Position numbers and translations under genes: made by a program. From NCBI GenBank assembly GCA_900756575.1, contig CAAEKQ010000029.1, positions 1-37,768 on the forward strand: a stretch of DNA of 37,768 nucleotides, given 5' to 3'. This document shows, one piece after another, positions 24,230-32,582 of the stretch (the stretch's first letter is position 1; each line of letters begins with the position of its first letter). This DNA is from an uncultured Oscillospiraceae bacterium. GTDB lineage: Bacteria > Bacillota > Clostridia > Oscillospirales > Oscillospiraceae. Below the pieces are notes generated by a model. That model saw only the letters and a program-made list of their open reading frames with translations, was not told the origin of the DNA and did no database searches.

Positions 24230-24270
24230 GGCATATCCTTGCCGCAGACGCGATCTGCGGCCATATGTCC
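24230..24270 (+). ncRNA. Ribosomal S6:S18-type leader (autoregulatory)
   Basis: The leader folds as GGCATAT (24230-24236) with ATATG-T-CC (24263-24270), an asymmetric internal loop (CCTT against C), and GCCGCAGA/TCTGCGGC (24241-24248, 24254-24261) with a CGCGA loop. Known rpsF leaders bind the S6:S18 complex through a CCG-containing internal loop; the position and layout fit, the exact CCG placement I could not confirm. Confidence 0.55.
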
Positions 24271-24289
24271 AAAAGGAGGTGCAAACAAC

Positions 24290-24586
24290 ATGGCTAAGAT
24301 TTCCGAAAAGTACGAGGCGCTGTATATCATCAATCCTCAGCTCACTGAGGAGGGCACCCAGGCTCTGGTGGAAAAGTTCAAGGCAATGGTGGAAGCAGAG
24401 GGCACCCTCACCGAGGTAAACGAGTGGGGCAAGCGCCGTCTGGCTTATCCCATTGAGGACCTGAACGAGGGCTACTATGTGCTCATGACCTTTGAGTCCA
24501 AGCCCGAGCTCCCCGCTGAGCTGGATCGTGTGATGAAGATCACCGACGGCATCATGCGTTGCCTCATCACCACCGTAGAAGCATAA
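24290..24586 (+). CDS. rpsF: 30S ribosomal protein S6
   Basis: A 98-residue S6, which binds the central domain of 16S rRNA together with S18. It has the family pattern YEALYIINPQLTEEG, VNEWGKRRLAYPIEDLNEGYY and VMKITDGIMRCLI. Length is typical. AAAAGGAGGTG lies just before the ATG at 24290. First gene of rpsF-ssb-rpsR, the usual bacterial order, with an autoregulatory-type leader. Confidence 0.97.
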   Translation: MAKISEKYEALYIINPQLTEEGTQALVEKFKAMVEAEGTLTEVNEWGKRRLAYPIEDLNEGYYVLMTFESKPELPAELDRVMKITDGIMRCLITTVEA

Positions 24587-24599
24587 GGAGGACCTGTTC

Positions 24600-25067
24600 A
24601 TGCTGAACCATATTGTTCTCATGGGCCGGCTGACCCGTGACCCGGAGCTTCGGCGTACCGGCAGCGGGATTGCAGTTGCTTCCTTCACGCTGGCTGTTGA
24701 CCGCGATTTCAAAAGCCAGAACGGTGAGAAAGAATGTGATTTCATCGACGTGGTTGCCTGGAGAAGCACCGGAGAGTTCGTCTCCAAATACTTCACCAAG
24801 GGCAGCATGGCGGTGGTATCCGGCAGACTTCAAATTCGGGCATGGACCGATAAGGAAGGCAATAAGCGCCGCAGCGCTGAGGTGGTAGCAGACAATGTCT
24901 ACTTCGGCAGCTCCAAGCGCGACACCGCTTCCGGCGGCAGCTATTCCGAGTATGGCGGCAGCAGCTTCTCTGCTCCGGCAGCAAATAGCTTCTCCGCCCC
25001 CGCCGCTCCTGCTGGGAACTCTGAGTTCTCCATGCTGGAAGACGACGACAGCGATCTTCCCTTCTGA
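24600..25067 (+). CDS. ssb: Single-stranded DNA-binding protein
   Basis: A 155-residue SSB with an N-terminal OB fold (about 1-105: LNHIVLMGRLTRDPELRRT, FIDVVAWRSTGEFVSKYFTKG), a Ser/Ala/Gly-rich flexible linker and the acidic tip DDDSDLPF that recruits repair and replication proteins. AGGAGG lies 5-6 nt before the ATG. The gene is 13 nt after rpsF. Confidence 0.97.
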   Translation: MLNHIVLMGRLTRDPELRRTGSGIAVASFTLAVDRDFKSQNGEKECDFIDVVAWRSTGEFVSKYFTKGSMAVVSGRLQIRAWTDKEGNKRRSAEVVADNVYFGSSKRDTASGGSYSEYGGSSFSAPAANSFSAPAAPAGNSEFSMLEDDDSDLPF

Positions 25068-25108
25068 TTCCACCCGATCACGTACTTTATAAGATAGGAG
25101 GAATATCC

Positions 25109-25342
25109 ATGGCTAACGATAGAGCTAGAGGCCGCAAGCGTCGTAAGGTATGCAGCTTCTGTGTCGATAAGGTCGAGCACATCGACTACAAGGAGGCTGC
25201 AAAGCTCCGCCGGTATCTGTCCGAGCGCGGCAAGATCCTGCCCCGCAGAACCACCGGTACCTGCGCAAAGCATCAGCGTCAGCTGACCACCGCAATCAAG
25301 CGTGCACGTCAGATCGCACTGCTGCCTTACGTCACCGACTAA
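25109..25342 (+). CDS. rpsR: 30S ribosomal protein S18, zinc-binding form
   Basis: A 77-residue S18 starting with an Arg-rich tail (RARGRKRRK), then C-S-F-C and later T-C-A-K-H, which together give the zinc ligands of the C+ form of S18. The core IDYKEAAKLRRYLSERGKIL and PRRTTG are family marks. AGGAGG precedes the ATG. Last gene of the operon, followed by a terminator. Confidence 0.97.
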   Translation: MANDRARGRKRRKVCSFCVDKVEHIDYKEAAKLRRYLSERGKILPRRTTGTCAKHQRQLTTAIKRARQIALLPYVTD

Positions 25343-25351
25343 GTTTTTTGA

Positions 25352-25386
25352 GATCCCCGTCTTCTAAGTGGAGGGCGGGGATTTTT
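25352..25386 (+). terminator. Terminator after rpsR
   Basis: ATCCCCG (25352-25358) pairs with CGGGGAT (25375-25381), followed by TTTTT. Confidence 0.88.
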
Positions 25387-25469
25387 TGTATCCGATGTTT
25401 TGCGGTGTTTTTCGTGAAAATGCTATGGTTTTTGTAGAAAATCAAAGTTGTTCTGGAGTTTTTCTTTTG

Positions 25470-25540
25470 GGCAATACCGTATAAATGTGTCGTCGGGCTA
25501 CAGCCGATCTTTTTCGCCGGAAATTCGTTATTTTTTCTTG
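25470..25540 (+). repeat. Extra left half of the palindromic element (copy E, 71 bp)
   Basis: It starts GGCAATACCGTATAAATG and ends TTCGTTATTTTTTCTTG, the same 71-bp unit that follows in copy B. The last 34 bases are almost identical to B; the first part is diverged. Its end pairs better with the right end of B than B's own left end does. Confidence 0.75.
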
Positions 25541-25700
25541 GGCAACACCGCACAAATGCGTCTGCGGATTCTGACGGATCTTTTTCGCCGGAAATTCGTT
25601 ATTTTTTCTTGAAATACACAAAGTATTCCTGCGAAAAACTGCCTTTTTCCGACGTAAAATCTCTGGCTGAATCCTCGCCGTCAATTTATGCGATATTGCC
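25541..25700 (+). repeat. Dispersed palindromic element, copy B (160 bp)
   Basis: The left 39 bases equal those of copy A and differ from copy C at two. The core is TTGAAATACACAAAGTATT with inner stem TTTTT/AAAAA, and the right end is ATTTATGCGATATTGCC. CTTG stands on both sides, but the left CTTG also belongs to copy E. The spacer from 25343 to 25765 holds only the terminator, E, B and a promoter. Confidence 0.8.
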
Positions 25701-25701
25701 C

Positions 25702-25729
25702 TTGATAGTTTGTGGCGGCCGGGTATAAT
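25702..25729 (+). promoter_or_regulatory. Promoter of the CoA-transferase gene
   Basis: TTGATA at 25702-25707, 16 bp, TATAAT at 25724-25729. The -35 starts two bases after the end of repeat copy B. Confidence 0.75.
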
Positions 25730-25765
25730 AGAAGCATAGTTTTGCCTGAAAGCGAGGGAACCCAT

Positions 25766-27061
25766 ATGACAAAACGCGAATTATACGAGTCCAAGTTCAT
25801 CTCCATCCCCCAGGCCCTGGAGAAGATCCAGTCCGGGGATACCATTGCGGTGGGCCACTACGGCAACGAGCCGAGAAATCTTCTGCGGCAGCTCCACACC
25901 ATCCGGGAGCGGGTGGAGGATGTGACCGTTTGGATCAACAACCCCTCCGAGGAATATCCCTTTGTGATGGACAACAGCCTCAAGGGAAAAATCGACCTGC
26001 TTACGGCCTTTTACGGCGGGCCTCTTCGGAAGATTCACGACTCCGGACGGGTGAGCTTTGCACCCCACAATATGCATATGCTCAGCCGGACCATCATCGA
26101 GACAAAGAAGCCTACGGTGTTTATGGCGGCGGTGACACCTCTGGACGAATACGGCTATGTGTGTATGTCCATGAGCCAGCAGATGGAGCGGGAGATGATG
26201 GAGGTTGCGGACCTGGTGATTTTTGAGGTCAACGAAAACATCCCCAAGACCATTGGCACCATCCAGATTCCCGTGGAGAAGGTGGACTATTTTGTTCAGG
26301 CAGAGGGCGATATTTCCTCAGCGCCGGAATATCCCATTACCGAGGTGCAGCAGAGAATTGCGCAGAATGTGGCATCGCTGATTCGGGACGGCGATACCAT
26401 TCAGCTGGGCATCGGCGGACTGCCCAACGCCATGGCGGACGCACTGATGGACAAAAAGGATCTGGGCGTTCATACCGAGATGTTCTCCGACGCCATGGGC
26501 AAGCTGATGGCAGCAGGGGTCATCAATAACTACCGGAAGAATCTCCATCCCGGGCAGACCATTTGCGCCTTTGCCTGGGGCAGTAAGGAATTTTGCAAAT
26601 ACATTGACCGGAATCCCCTGATTCGGGTGCTGCCGGTAAGTTATGTCAACGACCCGTTTGTGATTGCGCAGAATGACAATATGGTGTCGGTGAATACGGC
26701 GCTCCAGATGGATCTCACCGGTCAGGTTTGCTCGGAGTCCCTGGGCTTCCGGCAGTATTCCGGCACCGGCGGCGCCTTTGACTTTGCCTACGGTGCGTTC
26801 CATTCCAAGGGCGGGCGCGGGATCCTGGCTCTGGCCTCCACCGCAAAGGGCGGCACGGTTTCCCGCATTCAGCCGGGACTGACTCCGGGCTCAGTGGTAT
26901 CCATTTCCCGAAACGTGGTGGATTATGTGGTGACGGAGTACGGCATCGCCCATCTCCGGGGCAAGACGGTTCGGCAGCGGCGGGATGCGCTGATTGCCAT
27001 CGCCCACCCGGATTTCCGCCAGCAGCTCCGGGAAGAAGCGGACAAGCTGATGATTTGGTAA
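25766..27061 (+). CDS. Acetyl-CoA hydrolase/CoA-transferase family protein
   Basis: A 431-residue enzyme of the family that includes 4-hydroxybutyrate, butyrate and succinate CoA-transferases. It has the N-terminal QALEKIQSGDTIAVGHYG, the central IQLGIGGLPNAMADAL, GVHTEMFSDAMGKL with the probable catalytic Glu that forms the thioester, and SGTGGAFDFAYGAF near the CoA site, then VVTEYGIAHLRGKT. It would move CoA between short acids in fermentation. The N-terminus does not look like the Roseburia-type butyryl-CoA:acetate enzyme, so I leave the substrate open. The ATG at 25766 follows GAGGGA by 6 nt. Confidence 0.88.
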   Translation: MTKRELYESKFISIPQALEKIQSGDTIAVGHYGNEPRNLLRQLHTIRERVEDVTVWINNPSEEYPFVMDNSLKGKIDLLTAFYGGPLRKIHDSGRVSFAPHNMHMLSRTIIETKKPTVFMAAVTPLDEYGYVCMSMSQQMEREMMEVADLVIFEVNENIPKTIGTIQIPVEKVDYFVQAEGDISSAPEYPITEVQQRIAQNVASLIRDGDTIQLGIGGLPNAMADALMDKKDLGVHTEMFSDAMGKLMAAGVINNYRKNLHPGQTICAFAWGSKEFCKYIDRNPLIRVLPVSYVNDPFVIAQNDNMVSVNTALQMDLTGQVCSESLGFRQYSGTGGAFDFAYGAFHSKGGRGILALASTAKGGTVSRIQPGLTPGSVVSISRNVVDYVVTEYGIAHLRGKTVRQRRDALIAIAHPDFRQQLREEADKLMIW

Positions 27062-27072
27062 TAATAAAAGGG

Positions 27073-27115
27073 ACAGGCACGCTGCAAGATTCGGTTGCAG
27101 CGTGCCTGTTTTGCG
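27073..27115. terminator. Bidirectional terminator after the CoA-transferase
   Basis: A perfect 15-bp stem, ACAGGCACGCTGCAA (27073-27087) and its complement (27095-27109), with TTTGCGTCTTTTT after it and CCCTTTTATTAT leftward. Confidence 0.88.
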
Positions 27116-27120
27116 TCTTT

Positions 27121-28020
27121 TTAATTTCCCTCCAGCGTTTTGCGGCAAATGGCCGTGAACCGGGAGAGAAGATGGCTGTCGTTATCTCGATGAGAGAGGA
27201 GCAGCATGGTGTCCCGCAGGTCTTCTTCAATGGACAGCATGGCCACCTGCTGATTTTTATGCACCGCAGCCCGGGCCGGGAGCAGGCAGCAGCCCATTTC
27301 CGCTTCCACATATAGGAGTGCCGTGGGGACATCCCGGGTGGACAGGAGAATGTGCGCATCCACCTTATGATCCCGCAGCGTGGCCTGGAGAGATGCGGCC
27401 TGTTGATCCTCCTTAAAGGGACTGTAGGCAATCAGCGTCAGGCCCTGGAGATCCTCCCAGTGAATATGCTGCTGCTGGGCCAGAGGATGGGCAGCGGGCA
27501 CGGCCAGAATGTAATCCAGCACCTGATAGGAAAACAGCTCCACTGCCTCCAGAGACGCCCGGTGCTGATAATACCGCTTGCCCAGCAGCATGGCGTCGAT
27601 GGTGCGGCCCTGGAGGGCTTCCAGCAGCATGATCTGATTGTCGGAGATCAAAAGAGGCGTGACTTCCGGCTCGGCTTGGGAGAATCCCTTGAGGGCCGGG
27701 GCGAGAAAGCGGTTGATGGCCTGGTCGAACAGCCCGATCCGGAAGATTGTGGACTGCACCCCGGCCACGGAGGAGGCGATTTCCACCGCGCGCTCCAAAT
27801 CCAGCACCAGAGGACGAACCTTTTCATACAGGGCCTGACCGGCCTGGGTCAGCTCTACGGAACGGTTGCTCCGATGGAACAGAAGAAAGCCCAGCTCTTT
27901 TTCCAGCGCACTGATCTGCTGGCTCATGGCGGTTTGGGCAATGAAATAATTCCGGGCGGCATTGGTGAAGCTCTTGGTCTCCGCAACGGCAATGAAATAG
28001 TGAATCTGCTTGATGGTCAA
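27121..28020 (-). CDS. LysR-family transcriptional regulator
   Basis: A 299-residue protein with the N-terminal LysR helix-turn-helix (IKQIHYFIAVAETKSFTNAARNYFIAQTAMSQQISALEKELGF by outline; residues 3-45) and a C-terminal two-lobed periplasmic-binding-like domain (about 90-295) for a small effector. The start is TTG at 28020 with GGGAGG 9 nt upstream, and the residues after it match the usual LysR start. It is divergent from the solute-binding lipoprotein and converges with the CoA-transferase, either of which could be a target. Confidence 0.92.
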   Translation of the reverse strand: MTIKQIHYFIAVAETKSFTNAARNYFIAQTAMSQQISALEKELGFLLFHRSNRSVELTQAGQALYEKVRPLVLDLERAVEIASSVAGVQSTIFRIGLFDQAINRFLAPALKGFSQAEPEVTPLLISDNQIMLLEALQGRTIDAMLLGKRYYQHRASLEAVELFSYQVLDYILAVPAAHPLAQQQHIHWEDLQGLTLIAYSPFKEDQQAASLQATLRDHKVDAHILLSTRDVPTALLYVEAEMGCCLLPARAAVHKNQQVAMLSIEEDLRDTMLLLSHRDNDSHLLSRFTAICRKTLEGN

Positions 28021-28044
28021 GGCAAACAGCCTCCCTTCCGGATC

Positions 28045-28073
28045 ATTATAACACGAAAATTACCATAAGTAAA
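28045..28073 (-). promoter_or_regulatory. Promoter of the lysR-type gene
   Basis: Leftward TTTACT (28073-28068), 17 bp, TATAAT (28050-28045). Confidence 0.65.
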
Positions 28074-28099
28074 TTAAGTAGCGCCACCGATTTTTTATA

Positions 28100-28129
28100 T
28101 TGTACAGAGATTTGCCCCCGTGGTATAAT
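28100..28129 (+). promoter_or_regulatory. Promoter of the first solute-binding protein gene
   Basis: TTGTAC at 28100-28105, 18 bp, TATAAT at 28124-28129. The second paralog has the same TTGTAC and 18-bp spacing. The leader is about 110 nt. Confidence 0.6.
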
Positions 28130-28194
28130 CTAAATATATGCTTAATATATTTGCAACAAATACGGCACATATGGAACAATGCGAAAGAACAAAG

Positions 28195-28227
28195 GGTATA
28201 TTTCCGGACGATCCGGCGATATAAATA
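28195..28227 (+). promoter_or_regulatory. Conserved leader hairpin, copy 1
   Basis: GGTATATTT, then CCGGA-cga-TCCGG (28204-28216), then GATATAAAT. The same order occurs before the second paralog with a longer stem. It lies 20 nt before the start codon and has no T run, so it is not a normal terminator. Confidence 0.5.
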
Positions 28228-28247
28228 CATGAAAGATGGTGAAGTAA

Positions 28248-30020
28248 GTGAAGAAATTGTTTGCAATGGCGCTGGCGCTGTGTCTGTGCATCGGAATGTT
28301 TGCGGGCTGCGGCAATACCGCCGCCTCTGCCGAGGAAAAGACCTCCTCCGCCGCACCTGCACAGGAGGAGACCCAGGCCCCTGAGGAAGCGCCTGCCGCA
28401 TCGGAAACGGAATCCGATCGCGCAGTAGAAGCTTCCGCCGCAGAAGAAGCTCCCGCCGTGGGCGAGGGCGAGATTACCCAGCACGCAAAGGACGTGTTCG
28501 GCGTGGAGGAAGCTCCCGCAGAAAACAGCTATCCCCTGGACACCGACGAGAGCCTGACGCTGGTGGCAACCTTCCCCGATCCGCTGTTCGCCTCCTATCC
28601 GGGCGGCATGGCGGACTGCCAGATCTACCAGGTGGCCGAGGAGAAGACCGGCGTACACATGGAGTATCAGCCCCTTTCCACCTCCGCTTCCGCAGAGCAG
28701 TTTAACGTGATGATTGCGTCCGGTTCCTATCCCGACCTCATTGGCTGGGGCCTCAATTACACCACCGGCGACGATGCCGCAGTGGAAGAGGATATTTACT
28801 ACGATCTGATCGACTATATTGCAGAGTATGCCCCCAACTACTTTAACATCCTGGCAACGGATGACGAGCTGCTGGACACGGCCATCACCGATGGCGGCCA
28901 CATCGTTGGCTTCCATGCCGTTCGCACGGAGCAGACTCTGGGCAAGGCCGGTCTTGCCATCCGTACCGACGAGCTCCAGAAGCTGGGCCTGGACAAGCCC
29001 TATACCATTGAGGAGTTCGAGAACACCCTGGCTGCCTTCAAGGACGACGGCCTGAAGCAGCCCCTGGTGATGCTGGCTCCCGGCGCTATTCAGGACAACT
29101 GGCTGGCCGCTGCGTTTAATGTATCCGCATTCTGCAACAGCTTCCCCATGAGCGTAGCGCCTACTTATGTAGAGGACGGCGAGATCAAGTTCGGCCCTCT
29201 GGAGGAAGGCTTTAAAGAGTATATCACTCTGATTCACGATTGGTACGAAAAGGGCTACATCCACTCCGACTTTGTATCTCTGAACTCCAACTGGAACAGC
29301 CCCGACTATGCCAATGCCATTACCTCCGGTGATGCAGGCATCTTCTATGCCGATCAGGGCAACCTGGGCGGTTATATTGCGGCTTCCGAAATCCCCGGCT
29401 TTGCGGTGGAAGCAACCTACGATATGCACGCCACCAAGGACAGCATCAACCACTTTGCACAGTACACCAAGAAGTCCGTGGGTAACGGCTTTAAAATTAC
29501 TACCAACTGCGAGAACATCGAGCTGGCCTGCAAGTGGGGCGATTGGTGGTACTCCGAGGAAGGCTCCCTGCTGGCCAACTATGGCGTTGAGGGCGTTTCC
29601 TTCGACTATGTAGACGGCAAGCCTGTGCTGAACGAGACCGTGACCGACGCGCCCGAGGGTATGCGTGACGCACTGCTGATCTACGCTTCCAACGACACCA
29701 TTTGCTGTGTCATCGATCCCAATGCCGTGACCTCCGGTTATTCCGAGGTGGACAAGGCCGCTCCCGAGATCTGGAACGAGGGCATGGACGATTCCATGGT
29801 CATCCCCTCCACCGTAACCCTGTCTGCTGACGAGAATACCCGCGCTGCCAACATCTACTCCGACATCGAGACCATCTGCCTGGAGGCCATCGCCAAGTTC
29901 ATCACCGGTGAGAAGCCACTCACAGATTACGATTCCTTTGTTGAGAGCATTCGGAGCGCCGGCATCGACGACTATCTGGCCATTCAGCAGGGCGCTTATG
30001 ACCGTGCAATGGAAGGCTAA
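28248..30020 (+). CDS. Extracellular solute-binding lipoprotein, paralog 1
   Basis: A 590-residue secreted lipoprotein with a Lys-Lys N-terminus, a hydrophobic signal and a lipobox MFAGC, cleaved before Cys21. An Ala/Glu/Pro-rich linker (to about 90) precedes a large binding domain of ABC-type sugar or oligosaccharide receptors (IASGSYPDLIGWG, IRTDELQKLGLDKPYTIEEFE, DAGIFYADQGNLGGYI). The start is GTG at 28248; the ribosome site (GGTGAAG) is weak. A close paralog lies immediately downstream, but no permease or ATPase gene is nearby, so it must work with a transporter encoded elsewhere. Ligand unknown. Confidence 0.9.
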   Translation: MKKLFAMALALCLCIGMFAGCGNTAASAEEKTSSAAPAQEETQAPEEAPAASETESDRAVEASAAEEAPAVGEGEITQHAKDVFGVEEAPAENSYPLDTDESLTLVATFPDPLFASYPGGMADCQIYQVAEEKTGVHMEYQPLSTSASAEQFNVMIASGSYPDLIGWGLNYTTGDDAAVEEDIYYDLIDYIAEYAPNYFNILATDDELLDTAITDGGHIVGFHAVRTEQTLGKAGLAIRTDELQKLGLDKPYTIEEFENTLAAFKDDGLKQPLVMLAPGAIQDNWLAAAFNVSAFCNSFPMSVAPTYVEDGEIKFGPLEEGFKEYITLIHDWYEKGYIHSDFVSLNSNWNSPDYANAITSGDAGIFYADQGNLGGYIAASEIPGFAVEATYDMHATKDSINHFAQYTKKSVGNGFKITTNCENIELACKWGDWWYSEEGSLLANYGVEGVSFDYVDGKPVLNETVTDAPEGMRDALLIYASNDTICCVIDPNAVTSGYSEVDKAAPEIWNEGMDDSMVIPSTVTLSADENTRAANIYSDIETICLEAIAKFITGEKPLTDYDSFVESIRSAGIDDYLAIQQGAYDRAMEG

Positions 30021-30043
30021 TAAATGAATTGAGTCTGCATATC

Positions 30044-30082
30044 AGCTTCCCAAATCGGGTTTCCGGTTTGGGAAGCTTTTTC
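30044..30082 (+). terminator. Terminator after binding protein paralog 1
   Basis: AGCTTCCCAAA (30044-30054) pairs perfectly with TTTGGGAAGCT (30067-30077), followed by TTTTC. Confidence 0.88.
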
Positions 30083-30087
30083 TGTAA

Positions 30088-30247
30088 GGCAACACCATAC
30101 AAATGCGTCTGCGGATTCTGACGGATCTTTTCCGCCAAAAATTCGTTAGGAAAACCTTGCAATACACAAAGTATTCCTGCGGTTTTCCACCTTTTTCTGA
30201 CGCAAAATCTCTCGCCAGACTCTCTTGCCGATTTGTATGGTATTGCC
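30088..30247 (+). repeat. Dispersed palindromic element, copy C (160 bp)
   Basis: Left end GGCAACACCATACAAAT pairs with right end ATTTGTATGGTATTGCC at 16 of 17 positions; AT/AT replaces the GC/GC of copy A on both arms. The inner stem GGAAAACC/GGTTTTCC is perfect. Flanks are GTAA and ATAA. It lies between the two binding-protein genes, before the second one's promoter. Confidence 0.82.
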
Positions 30248-30282
30248 ATAAGCAAAATGCATGGCACTACTTAAATTATATG

Positions 30283-30312
30283 TTGTACACTTTCTCAATG
30301 TTGTGCTATGAT
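30283..30312 (+). promoter_or_regulatory. Promoter of the second solute-binding protein gene
   Basis: TTGTAC at 30283-30288, 18 bp, TATGAT at 30307-30312, matching the layout of paralog 1. The leader is about 120 nt. Confidence 0.6.
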
Positions 30313-30381
30313 TCTTAAACATATGGTATCATTATTTGTCATCAAGTGACAATTTGCGATGTTTTGTGAAGAAAAGATGTC

Positions 30382-30416
30382 GGTATATTTTCCCGGATCG
30401 TCCGGGTGATATAAAT
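30382..30416 (+). promoter_or_regulatory. Conserved leader hairpin, copy 2
   Basis: GGTATATTTT, then CCCGGA-tcg-TCCGGG (30392-30406), then TGATATAAAT. The stem has one more pair than copy 1, with both sides changed. Confidence 0.5.
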
Positions 30417-30438
30417 TTAAGAAAGAATGGTGAGTATT

Positions 30439-32202
30439 TTGAAGAAAATTCTTGCAATGGTTCTGTCGCTCTGCCTGTGCTTTGGTCTGCTGGCTGGCTG
30501 CGGCAGCAACGGCAGCACGGCTTCTTCCGGCGCTCAGTCTGCGGCTCCCACTGCGGCAGCCGACGAGGGCAGCACCGAGGAGAAGGGCACCCCCGCAGCA
30601 GATGCAGCTGCTGAGGGCAGTGTAACCCTGCAGGAGGCTGCTGCAAATGCAGACGCTACCTCCTACGCAAAGGAAGTCTTCGGCGACGACGTACAGCCCG
30701 AGGAGGTTTCCTACCCCGTGGATACCGACGAGAGCCTGAGCCTGGTGGCTACGTTCCCCGATCCTCTGTTCTCCTCCTATCCTAACGCCATGGCTGACTG
30801 CTCCATCTACAAGGCGGCAGAAGAGGCCACCGGCATTCATGTGGACTTCCAGGGTATGTCCACCTCCGCTTCCAACGAGCAGTTCAACGTTATGGTTGCT
30901 TCCGGCTCCTATCCCGACCTGATCGGCTGGGGTCTGAACTTCGCAAACGGCGACGACGCTGAGGTTGACGAGGACGTAATCCTGGATCTGACCGAGGACA
31001 TCGCTCAGTATGCCCCCAACTACTATAACCTGCTTTCCACCGATGATGAGCTGCTGAAGACTGCTGTTTCTTCCTCCGGCTACATCACTGCCTTCTACGG
31101 CCTGACCACTGAGGACGGCCTGGCAAAGGAAGGTCTGGCCATCCGTACCGACGAGCTTCAGAAGCTGGGTCTGGAGAAGCCCTACACCATTGACGATTAC
31201 GAGAATGTTCTGGCTGCCTTCAAGGACGACGGCCTGAAGCAGCCCCTGATGATGCTGGCTCCCGGTGCCATCCAGGATAACTGGCTGGCCGGTGCCTTCG
31301 ACGTTGCTGCATTCTGCAACAGCTTCCCCATGAGCGTTGCTCCTACCTATGTGCAGGACGGCGAGATCAAGTTCGGCCCTGTTGAGGACGGCTTCAAGGA
31401 TTACATCACCCTGATGCACGACTGGTATGAGAAGGGCTACATTGAGCCCGACTTCATCTCCGACAACTCCAACTGGAACAGCCCCGACTATGCAAATGCC
31501 ATCACCACCGGTGACGCCGGCATCTTCTACTGCGACTGGGGCAACCTGGGCGGCTACATCGAGGCTTCCGAGATCGACGGTTTTGCTCTGGAGGCTACCT
31601 ACGATATGCACGCTTCCGAGGACAGCATCAACCACTTTGGCACCTTCATCACCAAGTCCGCAAGCAACGGCTTCCGGATCACCACCAACTGCGAGAACGT
31701 TGAGCTGGCTTGCCAGTGGGGCGACTGGTGGTACTCCGAGGAAGGCTCCCTGCTGGCCAACTATGGCGTTGAGGGCGAGGGCTTTGAGTATGTAGACGGT
31801 GTTCCCACCTTCACCTCCCTGGTCACCGATTCCGACCTGGGTATGCGGGATGCACTGCTGGTTTATGCCTCCAACGGCACCATCAACTGCGTTATCGACA
31901 ACAACGCTGTAGCTTCCGGCTACTCCGAGGTGGATAAGGCTGCTCCCGAGATCTGGGCAAAGGGCATGGACGATGCTTATGTTATCCCCACCTCTATGAC
32001 CCTGTCTGCGGATCAGAGCACCGAGGCTGCCAACATCTACTCCGACATTCAGACCCTGTGCATGGAGTCCATCGCTAAGTTCATCACCGGCGACAAGTCC
32101 CTGGACGAGTTTGATGATTTCGTACAGCAGATCGAGGATATGGGCATTCAGGACTACCTGGACATCTACCAGGAGTGCTATGATGACTACATGGCTCGCT
32201 AA
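30439..32202 (+). CDS. Extracellular solute-binding lipoprotein, paralog 2
   Basis: A 587-residue lipoprotein, about 70% identical by eye to paralog 1 over the binding domain. The signal ends in the lipobox LLAGC, followed by a Ser/Ala/Glu linker. Regions QFNVMVASGSYPDLIGWG, LAIRTDELQKLGLEKPYTID and FCNSFPMSVAPTYV are nearly the same, while the segment around residues 205-225 (VSSSGYITAFYGLTTEDG against ITDGGHIVGFHAVRTEQT) differs strongly, which may change the ligand. I take TTG at 30439 as start because it aligns with the paralog's GTG; ATG at 30427 is the alternative. No permease follows; feoAB is next after a terminator. Confidence 0.9.
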   Translation: MKKILAMVLSLCLCFGLLAGCGSNGSTASSGAQSAAPTAAADEGSTEEKGTPAADAAAEGSVTLQEAAANADATSYAKEVFGDDVQPEEVSYPVDTDESLSLVATFPDPLFSSYPNAMADCSIYKAAEEATGIHVDFQGMSTSASNEQFNVMVASGSYPDLIGWGLNFANGDDAEVDEDVILDLTEDIAQYAPNYYNLLSTDDELLKTAVSSSGYITAFYGLTTEDGLAKEGLAIRTDELQKLGLEKPYTIDDYENVLAAFKDDGLKQPLMMLAPGAIQDNWLAGAFDVAAFCNSFPMSVAPTYVQDGEIKFGPVEDGFKDYITLMHDWYEKGYIEPDFISDNSNWNSPDYANAITTGDAGIFYCDWGNLGGYIEASEIDGFALEATYDMHASEDSINHFGTFITKSASNGFRITTNCENVELACQWGDWWYSEEGSLLANYGVEGEGFEYVDGVPTFTSLVTDSDLGMRDALLVYASNGTINCVIDNNAVASGYSEVDKAAPEIWAKGMDDAYVIPTSMTLSADQSTEAANIYSDIQTLCMESIAKFITGDKSLDEFDDFVQQIEDMGIQDYLDIYQECYDDYMAR

Positions 32203-32215
32203 TCTCTGAGTTTTC

Positions 32216-32250
32216 AAAAACGTCTCCTGCTTCGGCAGGGGACGTTTTTT
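32216..32250 (+). terminator. Terminator after binding protein paralog 2
   Basis: AACGTC-t-CCTGC (about 32219-32230), TTCG loop, GCAGG-g-GACG (32235-32244), then TTTTTT. Confidence 0.9.
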
Positions 32251-32303
32251 GTCATCTATAGGTACATCCCGCATCAGAACCGCATAGGCTGAACCAGCGA
32301 AAA

Positions 32304-32330
32304 CCCACCCATGCTCTGGGCAAAGGTGGG
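32304..32330 (+). promoter_or_regulatory. Hairpin before feoA
   Basis: CCCACC (32304-32309) pairs with GGTGGG (32325-32330), which is directly next to the ribosome site GGAGGGAGG. It could affect translation of feoA. No known riboswitch is recognised with confidence. Confidence 0.4.
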
Positions 32331-32345
32331 GAGGGAGGAATGCTT

Positions 32346-32582
32346 ATGAGCCGGATGGCGCTGAGTCAGCTGCCCCCGGGAAGGGGCGGCGTGGTAAGGG
32401 AGATACGATGTGCCCCAGCCCTGGAGATGCGGCTGGAGGATTTGGGGCTGACGGAAGGAACGGAAGTCCGCTGCCTTCATAAAAGTCCCGCAGGAACCCC
32501 GGCGGCCTATGAAATTCGCGGGGCCGTGATTGCGCTGCGGCGGGGCGATACAGAACAGATTTTTGTGGAGGCGGAACCATGA
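32346..32582 (+). CDS. feoA: FeoA, ferrous iron transport accessory protein
   Basis: A 78-residue SH3-like FeoA protein that interacts with FeoB in Fe2+ uptake. It has the usual pattern: short N-terminus (MALSQLPPGRGGVV), MRLEDLGLTEGTEVRCLHKSP, and the end VIALRRGDTEQIFVE. The ATG at 32346 is chosen because GGAGGGAGG ends just before the ATG at 32340 and fits the later one. Its stop overlaps the feoB start (ATGA). Confidence 0.92.
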   Translation: MSRMALSQLPPGRGGVVREIRCAPALEMRLEDLGLTEGTEVRCLHKSPAGTPAAYEIRGAVIALRRGDTEQIFVEAEP